Assembly: GCA_964388305.1 (NCBI GenBank)
Contig: CAYMAA010000079.1
Span: forward strand, 1 to 7,867
From: JAJQCI01 sp964388305
GTDB taxonomy: Bacteria; Bacillota; Clostridia; Lachnospirales; CAG-274
Direction: 5' to 3'
DNA: 7,867 nucleotides
The notes under the pieces were generated by a model. That model was not told where the DNA came from and made no database searches. It worked only from the letters and a program-made list of their open reading frames with translations. The translations under genes and the position numbers were made by a program. Shown here piece after piece: positions 1 to 5,324 of this stretch (positions are counted from its first letter, which is position 1; each line of letters starts with the position of its first letter).

Positions 1-50
1 AAATAGAATACGACATAAAAAGCGGTTTCAGTATTTTTAAACATTAAGTA

Positions 51-112
51 AACACCGGTTAGTTGGTTTTTAGCTGCTTTTCACTAATTGCTTCAACGAA
101 TTAATCGGTGTT
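51..112. repeat. Imperfect inverted repeat upstream of the ECF promoter
   Basis: AACACCGGTTAGTT (51-64) is complementary to AATTAATCGGTGTT (99-112): 14 pairs, two of them G-U as RNA, around a 34-base loop. It ends about 12 bases before the -35 element of the sigma gene promoter. There is no T-tract after the plus-strand arm. Read on the minus strand the stem is followed by only moderately T-rich sequence. It could be a terminator of a gene outside the window or a protein-binding site; the sequence does not decide. Confidence 0.4.
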
Positions 113-124
113 AAAAAATTTTGC

Positions 125-150
125 GAACCTTTTGAGGACTTTTATGCTCT
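125..150 (+). promoter_or_regulatory. ECF-sigma-type promoter (probable autoregulation)
   Basis: GAACCTTTT (125-133) resembles the AAC-containing -35 element of ECF sigma factors, such as the TGAAAC-type boxes of B. subtilis SigW. Seventeen bases after its AAC lies GCTCTTATAT (146-155), which could be the -10 element. No good SigA promoter is visible here. The element lies just upstream of an ECF sigma gene, which fits the common pattern of such genes transcribing themselves. Transcription would begin around 155-165, giving a leader of about 20-30 bases before the ribosome binding site at 171-177. Confidence 0.5.
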
Positions 151-184
151 TATATACAGATGCATCTGAAAGGGGAGAGCAGTT

Positions 185-724
185 ACGCAGGATGAAGTTA
201 TTATAAACGGAATTTTAAACGGTGAAGAAGCGGATATTGAGCGTTTGTACAAAAAATATGTCAAAACAGGTGTTAGAACGGCATACCTTATATGCAGTGA
301 CGCTTATTTGGCGGAGGATATTTTTCAAGAGGCTTTTTTGCAGGCATTAAAAAACATTGACGGGCTTAAAAACAAAGAGTCTTTTAAAACGTGGTTTTAC
401 CGAATACTTACCAGAATGGCATATTTACACATAAAACGCAGAGATGTAAATATACCCGTGGAAAAAATTGAGGATTACATAAAGGGCGGAACGGCGGACG
501 AGTATTTTGAAAAACAAAAATACGAGTATTTGTACAAAAACATAAATTTGCTTAAATATAAGCTTAAAACCGTTATTATACTATTTTATTTTAATGAAAT
601 GAGCCTTGCGGAAATTGCGGAAGTGGAACGCTGCCCCGTAGGTACTGTAAAGTCACGTCTTTTTAAGGCGAGAAAACAGCTTAAAAAGGCTATGGAGAAA
701 GGAAGTGGCAGGGATGAGCTTTGA
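185..724 (+). CDS. ECF-family RNA polymerase sigma factor
   Basis: Small sigma-70 family (ECF) factor of about 179 residues; it directs RNA polymerase to a regulon, probably including itself. Region 2 is seen at residues ~20-85, with AEDIFQEAF (43-51) and SFKTWFYRILTRMAY (66-80) matching region 2.2-2.4 patterns. Region 4 spans ~121-170 and contains the helix-turn-helix core AEIAEVERCPVGTVKSRLFK. The start is unusual. The frame is open from 170 and sigma-like from 191 (DEVIINGILNGEEADIERLYKKY), yet the first ATG/GTG/TTG codon is TTG at 245, inside region 2. A strong ribosome binding site AGGGGAG (171-177) points to a start at the ACG at 185 (7-base spacing), one base from ATG. I use 185, with the start uncertain. 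Its 3' end overlaps the next gene, as is usual for sigma/anti-sigma pairs. Family call is firm; regulon and signal are unknown. Confidence 0.85.
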   Translation, partial: TQDEVIINGILNGEEADIERLYKKYVKTGVRTAYLICSDAYLAEDIFQEAFLQALKNIDGLKNKESFKTWFYRILTRMAYLHIKRRDVNIPVEKIEDYIKGGTADEYFEKQKYEYLYKNINLLKYKLKTVIILFYFNEMSLAEIAEVERCPVGTVKSRLFKARKQLKKAMEKGSGRDEL

Positions 725-1490
725 TGAAGATATTAAAAATGCTCTCAAAAAGAAAGCGGAAGAGGTTTGTCCGAAAGACGACTTCCTTGTAAACATTAAG
801 GAAGAGCTTTATGCGGAAAGGAAGGTTTGCGGAAATATGAAGTTTAACAAAAAGGCTTTGGGAATTGGTTTGGCGGCACTTATTGCCATTGTTGGCACTT
901 CGGCGGCTATTGCATCAGGCGGATTTAGGTCTACAATATCAAGCAGCAGCCGTTTAGATGATATTACGGAGTTTCCATCGGCGGAAACAGTGGAAGAAAA
1001 GGTTGGGTATGTACCCAAGTATGTGGATAATTTGCAGGGTCACAAGTTTGAAAAGGCGAGTATTTCAAATACTTATGATAAAGATGAAGAGGGCAGCAAG
1101 GTTAATAAAAGAAAGGAAATAGACTTTTGGTACGAAAATGACTCTGATGACGGTTTTCTTACATTAAATACATCTCCTGTTGTTCATGAAGATGAGTTTT
1201 TGGAAGAAGAAAATAATGAGGTTATTGAGTACGGCGATGTTAAGTTTTATTATTGCAGCTTTGTGTACAAGGCTGTTCCTCCCGATTATGAGGTAACAAA
1301 AGAGGAACTGGAGGCTGAGGAAAGGGGAGAGCTTTCCATAGGGTACGGCTCAGATGAGATTTATGAAAAAACAACCCAATCCATAAAATGGAATGAGGAC
1401 GGAATTACTTATGATATTATGGATATGGGAGCAGGCATAGAAAAGGAAGATTTTATTAATATGGCAAAACAGGTTACAGACAGCGAGTAG
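714..1490 (+). CDS. Probable membrane-anchored anti-sigma factor, DUF4367-like
   Basis: About 258 residues. The first ~40 are charged and probably cytoplasmic; one hydrophobic segment (KALGIGLAALIAIVGTSAAIA, about residues 46-68) should span the membrane; the remaining ~190 acidic residues would lie outside. The extracytoplasmic part contains a GYVPKYVDNL stretch and ends in a QSIKWNEDGITYDIMDMG...EDFINMAKQV pattern that resembles DUF4367 sensor domains found in clostridial sigma-linked proteins. No HxxxCxxC zinc anti-sigma motif is present. ATG 714 is preferred over GTG 705 because AGGAAG (700-705) is correctly spaced for it. The 11-base overlap with the sigma gene suggests translational coupling. 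The anti-sigma role is inferred from position, topology and domain pattern; the signal sensed cannot be read from sequence. A strong terminator follows. Confidence 0.7.
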   Translation: MSFDEDIKNALKKKAEEVCPKDDFLVNIKEELYAERKVCGNMKFNKKALGIGLAALIAIVGTSAAIASGGFRSTISSSSRLDDITEFPSAETVEEKVGYVPKYVDNLQGHKFEKASISNTYDKDEEGSKVNKRKEIDFWYENDSDDGFLTLNTSPVVHEDEFLEEENNEVIEYGDVKFYYCSFVYKAVPPDYEVTKEELEAEERGELSIGYGSDEIYEKTTQSIKWNEDGITYDIMDMGAGIEKEDFINMAKQVTDSE

Positions 1491-1500
1491 CATTAATCTG

Positions 1501-1539
1501 CCGCAGAACTGCCCATTGTGCGGTTCTGCGGCTTTTATT
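1501..1539 (+). terminator. Rho-independent terminator of the sigma/anti-sigma operon
   Basis: CCGCAGAACTGC (1501-1512) pairs with GCGGTTCTGCGG (1520-1531), 12 pairs with one G-U and a 7-base loop. It is followed by CTTTTATT. It starts 10 bases after the stop codon of the membrane protein gene. Confidence 0.85.
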
Positions 1540-1736
1540 GCAGTTAGCGGCGTTAGGCTTTAAGAATTGGCTCTTTAACTGCGTTGTAACGAAATACTAA
1601 GGCTTGCGTGGGGGCGGCGAACGGGTTTGACTGTAGTCAACCCGTTCGCCGCCCCCACCTCACCCCTCCCCCACGGGTCGCCGCTTTGGACGGCTGTAAG
1701 CCGTCCAAAGTGGTGAGCAGTGTAAAAGCAATCAAT
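1540..1736. other. Non-coding spacer with GC-rich structured element
   Basis: No convincing gene lies here. The first part (1540-1607) is ordinary in composition, with one short complementary pair (GCAGTTA 1540-1546 / TAACTGC 1576-1582). The second part is dominated by two strong hairpins listed separately. An open frame across 1608-1808 exists only because the GC-rich palindromes lack stops; it has no ribosome binding site. Confidence 0.6.
1608..1717. repeat. GC-rich tandem double hairpin, candidate dispersed intergenic repeat
   Basis: Hairpin 1: GTGGGGGCGGCGAACGGG (1608-1625) pairs perfectly with 1641-1658, extended by further pairs around a one-base bulge to a TGTA loop. Hairpin 2: CTTTGGACGGC (1684-1694) pairs with GCCGTCCAAAG (1700-1710), with a TGTAA loop. 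Both tips have the form C-TGTA-(A)-G. CTCACC (1659-1664) is complementary to GGTGAG (1712-1717), so hairpin 2 can sit inside a larger closed stem. CCCCCAC occurs twice (1652-1658, 1668-1674), allowing an alternative fold with GTGGGGG at 1608. The GC content is far above that of the neighbouring genes. There is no T-tract, so it is not a standard terminator. It resembles a REP- or MITE-like element, but copy number cannot be judged from one window. Confidence 0.55.
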
Positions 1737-1779
1737 AAAGAATGTCAACCAAACATAATGATATTGGTTGACATTCTTT
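1737..1779. promoter_or_regulatory. Predicted BirA (biotin repressor) operator
   Basis: A perfect 16-base inverted repeat (1737-1752 with 1764-1779, 11-base centre) contains the half-sites TGTCAACC (1743-1750) and GGTTGACA (1766-1773) separated by 15 bases. This matches the known BirA box layout, TGT(a/t)AACC-N14/15-GGTT(a/t)ACA, with one change per half-site. The right half contains the -35 hexamer of the bioB promoter, so bound BirA-biotinyl-AMP would block RNA polymerase. Its position before bioB-bioY supports the assignment. birA itself is not in the window. Confidence 0.75.
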
Positions 1780-1796
1780 GCTTTGTTTGGTATAAT
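1768..1796 (+). promoter_or_regulatory. SigA-type promoter of bioB-bioY
   Basis: TTGACA (1768-1773) and TATAAT (1791-1796) are both perfect consensus with an ideal 17-base spacer. The start of transcription should lie near 1803, leaving a short leader of about 24 bases before the bioB ATG. The -35 box is embedded in the BirA-like palindrome. Confidence 0.88.
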
Positions 1797-1826
1797 CAGC
1801 TTATGTAATTTTCAGGAGGGATTTTA

Positions 1827-2801
1827 ATGAATAATGATTTAATTGAAAAGATTTTGAGTGATGAAGAAATTGAAAGAGAAGATGCGTTGGAGCTTGTAAA
1901 TGCGGATTTGGAGGAGCTTTGCAGGCTTGCTGACAGCGTAAGAAAAAAATACTGCAATAATAAGGTAGAGCTTTGTTCCATAATAAACGGAAAAAGCGGA
2001 AACTGCGGAGAAAACTGTAAGTTTTGCGCCCAGTCTGCACGCAATGCCGCATCGGCGGAATGCTACGGCTTTTTAGATGAGGATATAATTGTTGAGGACT
2101 GCAAGAAGCATTGTAAAGCAGGTGTTGACAGATATTCCATAGTAACGTCGGGACGCGCTTTGGGCGGAAAGGATTTTGAAAAGGCTGTAAGCGCTTATAA
2201 AAAAATGAATGAGGAATGTCCCCAAATAGAGCTTTGTGCATCTCACGGTCTGCTGAGCCTTAAACAGTTGCAGGAGCTTAAAAAAAGCGGCGTTACAAGA
2301 TACCATTGCAATATAGAAACTTCTCCCAATAATTTTAAAAATATATGCACTACCCACAGCTTTGAGGACAAATTAAAAACAATAGGCTATGCCAAAGAGG
2401 CAGGCTTGGAGGTTTGCTCCGGAGGAATTATAGGTATGGGTGAAAGTATGGAGGACAGAATTGATATGGCATTTATTCTGAAGGAGCTTGAGGTAAAATC
2501 CATACCTATAAATATATTAATGCCCATTAACAATACTCCCTTGGAGGAGGCTTTGCCTTTAAGTAAAGATGAAATTTTAAGAACTGTGGCAATATTCAGA
2601 ATAATAAATAAAAAGGCTTATATAAGGCTTGCGGCAGGCAGAGTAACACTTGGAGAAAACGGACTGAAAGCATTTTTTTCGGGAGCCAATGCCACAATTA
2701 CAGGTGACTTTTTAACCACAACGGGAAGTACAATAAGCAGTGACAGAAAAATGTTTATTGAAAACGGCTTTGAATTGGGAGGCAATACAAATGAATATTA
2801 A
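1827..2801 (+). CDS. bioB: Biotin synthase, radical SAM
   Basis: Biotin synthase (324 residues, normal length) inserts sulfur into dethiobiotin to make biotin, the last step of the pathway, in the cytosol. The radical-SAM [4Fe-4S] motif is C60-x3-C64-x2-C67 (CGENCKFC). Other family landmarks are IVTSGR (105-110), ELCASHG (135-141), YHCNIETS (159-166), CSGGIIGMGE (197-206) and YIRLAAGR (265-272). Compared with E. coli BioB, the equivalents of auxiliary-cluster ligands Cys128, Cys188 and Arg260 are present (C137, C197, R267). Cys97 is replaced by Ser104 and His152 by C161. This suggests the variant with a different auxiliary cluster reported from obligate anaerobes. AGGAGGG (1814-1820) sits 6 bases before the ATG. 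bioY overlaps its end by 11 bases. Regulation is probably by BirA. Confidence 0.95.
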   Translation: MNNDLIEKILSDEEIEREDALELVNADLEELCRLADSVRKKYCNNKVELCSIINGKSGNCGENCKFCAQSARNAASAECYGFLDEDIIVEDCKKHCKAGVDRYSIVTSGRALGGKDFEKAVSAYKKMNEECPQIELCASHGLLSLKQLQELKKSGVTRYHCNIETSPNNFKNICTTHSFEDKLKTIGYAKEAGLEVCSGGIIGMGESMEDRIDMAFILKELEVKSIPINILMPINNTPLEEALPLSKDEILRTVAIFRIINKKAYIRLAAGRVTLGENGLKAFFSGANATITGDFLTTTGSTISSDRKMFIENGFELGGNTNEY

Positions 2802-3324
2802 AAATATGACAAAAATTGCACTTATGGCGGCTGTTATTTGTGTAATAGCGCCTTTTTCCATACCTATAGGCGCTGTACCAATTTCTTTCACAAATTTTAT
2901 TTTATATTTATCGGTTTATATTTTGGGAACAAAAAGAACTGTTGCAAGCTACATAATTTATCTTATACTTGGCACTGTCGGCTTGCCTGTATTTTCAGGC
3001 TGGGCAGGAGGAATAGGCAAGCTTTTGGGGCCAACGGGAGGTTATCTTGCAGGCTTTATATTTATGATAATAATTTGCGGTGTTTTTATAGAAGTTTTTA
3101 AAAACAAAAAAATTCTGCATTTTGCGGGTATGGTTTTGGGAACTGCTATCGCTTATGCCTTTGGCACATTGTGGTGCAGCTACAGTATGGATTTAAGCCT
3201 TACGGAATGTTTCTTTATGTGTGTTGCGCCTTTTATTGTGGGAGATTTAATTAAAATTTTTGTTGCAATATATGCAGGTACAGAAATTAAAAGGAGAACG
3301 GATAAGATTTTCGGGGAGCTGTAA
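2791..3324 (+). CDS. bioY: Biotin ECF transporter S component BioY
   Basis: BioY (177 residues, about 6 membrane helices) is the substrate-binding membrane subunit of the energy-coupling-factor biotin importer. Family signatures are FSGWAGGIGKLLGPTGGYLAGF (68-89), which contains the hallmark GPTGGYLAGF, and APFIVGDLIK (146-155) near the C-terminus. The start is ATG 2791, preceded by GGGAGG (2777-2782). A longer in-frame reading from 2740 would add hydrophilic residues and lacks a ribosome binding site. The ATG lies within the last codons of bioB, so the pair is probably translationally coupled and shares the BirA-controlled promoter. No bioM/bioN or ecfA/ecfT genes are adjacent, so it likely uses a shared energizing module encoded elsewhere. 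Confidence 0.95.
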   Translation: MNIKNMTKIALMAAVICVIAPFSIPIGAVPISFTNFILYLSVYILGTKRTVASYIIYLILGTVGLPVFSGWAGGIGKLLGPTGGYLAGFIFMIIICGVFIEVFKNKKILHFAGMVLGTAIAYAFGTLWCSYSMDLSLTECFFMCVAPFIVGDLIKIFVAIYAGTEIKRRTDKIFGEL

Positions 3325-3341
3325 AAAGCTCCCTGTTCTAT
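3314..3341 (+). terminator. Possible weak terminator after bioY
   Basis: GGGAGCT (3314-3320) pairs with AGCTCCC (3327-3333) around a GTAAAA loop that includes the bioY stop codon. It is followed by TGTTCTATTT, an interrupted T-rich tract. Some read-through into the deacetylase gene 60 bases on is plausible. Confidence 0.55.
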
Positions 3342-3371
3342 TTACAAAATAAACTCATATAATTTTATAAA
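3341..3371 (+). promoter_or_regulatory. Possible promoter of the polysaccharide deacetylase gene
   Basis: TTTACA (3341-3346) is followed after 18 bases by TTATAA (3365-3370). A TATAAT at 3358-3363 is an alternative -10, but its spacing to a good -35 is poor. AT-rich sequence makes chance matches likely. If real, transcription would begin near 3377, which favours ATG 3394 over ATG 3373 as the start of the gene. Confidence 0.35.
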
Positions 3372-3393
3372 AATGATTATGGGTACGGTAAAT

Positions 3394-4260
3394 ATGAAAA
3401 AGAAGATTATGATTTTTATTGTTGTGAGTATGGCTCTTATTTTTTCCGTATGTTTAAGGCTTATGATTACAAAGGAATGTTTTAATATGAAAGAAAATAA
3501 AGGAACGGCTGTACCTATTTTAATGTATCACAACATAACCGATAAAAGCTATGGGGATAAATATACCGTAACGGCGGCTGAGCTGGAAGAGGATTTAAAA
3601 TACATTTCGGAAAACGGATACACTGCCATTGGGCTGAACGACCTTATAAATTATACAGAGGGAAAAGGCAAACTGCCCCAAAAGCCTATAATAATTACAT
3701 TTGATGACGGTTTTGAAAGTTTATATACCTTGGGTCTGCCCCTTTTTAAAAAATACAACTGCAAGGCTGTTGCGGCTGTTATAGGCAGTTATACGCAGCT
3801 TTTTACGGATAATGAGGATCACAACATAGAATATTCTCATCTTAATTGGGAAGAGATAAACGAAATGGCAAAAAGCGGTCTTATTGAGATACAAAATCAC
3901 ACCTATGATTTGCACGAAATAAAAAACGGAAGAAAAGGAGCGGCTCAAAAAAACGGAGAAAGCATTGAGAACTACAAAAAGGTATTGGAAGAGGACGTAA
4001 AAAGGCTGAATAAGGATGTTTTAAGCTACACAGGGCAGGAGCCCACGTCTTTTATTTATCCTTACGGAAATTTTAACGAAAATACCGAAAAGCTCATTGA
4101 GGAAATGGGTTTTAAGGCAATTTTGAATTGTTATGAAAAGGTAAATTATATCAGCGCCTCCGAGGACTTAAAGCATTTGTGCAGATTTTTAAGACCCTCG
4201 GGAATAAGCTCCGTTGAATTTTTTAAAAGAATAGAAAAACAAGAAGGGGACGGCGCTTAA
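3394..4260 (+). CDS. Membrane-anchored polysaccharide deacetylase (NodB/CE4 family)
   Basis: About 288 residues. An N-terminal signal anchor (MKKK followed by a hydrophobic stretch to about residue 23) places a catalytic domain outside the membrane. CE4 deacetylases remove N-acetyl groups from glycans such as peptidoglycan GlcNAc. Motifs seen, counted from ATG 3394, are VPILMYHNIT (~40-49), the metal/catalytic motif TFDDG (102-106), H-T-x3-H (NHTYDLH, H169 and H174) and the YPYG motif (222-225). These include the Asp-His-His metal triad. The start is uncertain: ATG 3373 adds MIMGTVN, and neither site has a strong ribosome binding site. It lies 69 bases after bioY and could be co-transcribed, though nothing links it to biotin. 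Its TAA stop overlaps that of mnmA on the other strand. The exact substrate cannot be told. Confidence 0.88.
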   Translation: MKKKIMIFIVVSMALIFSVCLRLMITKECFNMKENKGTAVPILMYHNITDKSYGDKYTVTAAELEEDLKYISENGYTAIGLNDLINYTEGKGKLPQKPIIITFDDGFESLYTLGLPLFKKYNCKAVAAVIGSYTQLFTDNEDHNIEYSHLNWEEINEMAKSGLIEIQNHTYDLHEIKNGRKGAAQKNGESIENYKKVLEEDVKRLNKDVLSYTGQEPTSFIYPYGNFNENTEKLIEEMGFKAILNCYEKVNYISASEDLKHLCRFLRPSGISSVEFFKRIEKQEGDGA

Positions 4261-4278
4261 CATATTGTGCCGCCTCCC
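4233..4278 (-). terminator. Possible mnmA terminator inside the deacetylase 3' end
   Basis: Read on the minus strand, TCCC and GTGCCG of the right side (4267-4278) pair with CGGCGC and GGGA (4247-4256). This gives a 10-pair stem with a 2-base bulge, one G-U and a 10-base loop holding the shared stop codons. It is followed by CTTCTTGTTTTTC. On the plus strand the same hairpin is followed by AAAAC, so it should terminate only minus-strand transcripts. Confidence 0.45.
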
Positions 4279-5324
4279 AAAACATAATCACCATCATAAA
4301 AAACCGCCGCCTGCCCGGGTGTTGGCGCACGCTGCGGCTCATCAAATTCCGCCAACAGCTTATCACCGTGTTTATAAATTGTACACGGAGCTGTTTTTTG
4401 AGAATATCGGAGCTTGCCGCTGCAGCGAATTTCGGCTGTTATATTATCTATTGCCATATAATTAAAATCTTTTATTAAAACCTGCTTTTTAAACAGCTTA
4501 TCGTTTGTATCCAACACAACCTCATTTGTTTCAGGGCGAATTTCCGTTACAAACATTCTTGTATTGAAAGAAATGCCAAAGCCCTTACGCTGACCTATGG
4601 TATAATTTGTTATTCCTTTATGAACCCCCAAAACATTTCCTTTGCTGTCAACGAAATTGCCTTGAGGTATATCTGTTTTTGTATTTTTGTGTATAAATGA
4701 GGCATAGTCACCGTTTGGAATAAAGCATATATCCTGACTGTCCGCCTTATTTGCTACGGAAAGGCCGGCATTTTTAGCAATGGTGCGTACCTGCTGTTTT
4801 TCATAATCCCCTATGGGCATAAGTGTATGGGCAAGCTGAAACTGGGTCAGCTTATAAAGAGCATAGGTTTGATCCTTTGCGGCGGTGTTTGCCGTTTGAA
4901 CAGTATAACGGTTTGTTTTTGGGTATTTTGTTACCCTTGCATAGTGACCCGTGGCAATATAGTCAGCGCCAATGGCAATAGCCTTGTTCAAAAGCGCTTC
5001 CCACTTTATATAACGGTTACAGGCTATACAAGGGTTAGGGGTGTGCGCTTTAAGATATTCTTCAACAAAATAATCCACCACATATTTTTTAAATTCCGCA
5101 TTAAAATCCAAAACATAAAAGGGTATGCCTAATTTTAAGGCAACCGAACGGGCGTCATCTGCGGCTGAAGATACGCAGCAGCTATTTGCGTCATCAGATT
5201 TATTTTGCCACATTTGCATTGTAACTCCTATTACATCATATCCCTGTTGTTTTAAAAGGTAAGCGCATACCGAGGAGTCTACCCCTCCGGACATACCCAC
5301 AACTGCTTTTTTATTCATTTTCAT
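4257..5324 (-). CDS. mnmA: tRNA-specific 2-thiouridylase MnmA (TrmU)
   Basis: MnmA (355 residues, normal length) thiolates U34 at position 2 in Lys, Glu and Gln tRNAs, using ATP and a persulfide sulfur. The ATP PP-loop SGGVDSS is at 12-18. The two catalytic cysteines are C99 (in TPNPCIACN, with C102 nearby) and C200 (DSQDICFIP). YTIGQRKGFG (241-250) and the C-terminal RAPTPGQAAVFYDGDYVLGG (332-351) are family signatures. The start may be ATG 5324 or the in-frame ATG 5318 two codons on; the GAGG just upstream suits the second slightly better. It overlaps the end of the upstream metallopeptidase gene by 14 (or 8) bases, implying one operon read from the promoter near 6052-6081. The stop is shared with the convergent deacetylase gene in a TTAA. 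Confidence 0.97.
   Translation of the reverse strand: MKMNKKAVVGMSGGVDSSVCAYLLKQQGYDVIGVTMQMWQNKSDDANSCCVSSAADDARSVALKLGIPFYVLDFNAEFKKYVVDYFVEEYLKAHTPNPCIACNRYIKWEALLNKAIAIGADYIATGHYARVTKYPKTNRYTVQTANTAAKDQTYALYKLTQFQLAHTLMPIGDYEKQQVRTIAKNAGLSVANKADSQDICFIPNGDYASFIHKNTKTDIPQGNFVDSKGNVLGVHKGITNYTIGQRKGFGISFNTRMFVTEIRPETNEVVLDTNDKLFKKQVLIKDFNYMAIDNITAEIRCSGKLRYSQKTAPCTIYKHGDKLLAEFDEPQRAPTPGQAAVFYDGDYVLGGGTIC

Noticed and set aside
144..206. Short frame from ATG 144 as a possible sigma N-terminus or leader peptide
   Set aside because: It is in another frame, gives a 20-residue peptide unlike sigma factors, and its ATG overlaps the probable -10 element, so it would not be transcribed.
1608..1808. 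66-codon open frame, plus strand
   Set aside because: It spans the GC-rich hairpins, the BirA-like palindrome and the bioB promoter, has no ribosome binding site, and its proline/arginine-rich start merely translates palindromic DNA.
1797..1826. Riboswitch or leader RNA control of bioB
   Set aside because: The leader from the predicted start site is only about 24 bases, too short for a riboswitch, and a repressor site explains control.
1801..2357. Minus-strand open frames opposite bioB
   Set aside because: bioB is unmistakable in this region; the opposite frames have no family motifs or ribosome binding sites.
4366..4399. Plus-strand terminator after the deacetylase gene (CCGTGT/ACACGG, then T6)
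   Set aside because: Only 6 pairs, with a 5-base gap before the T-run and located in mnmA coding sequence; too weak to claim, though it could cut down antisense read-through.
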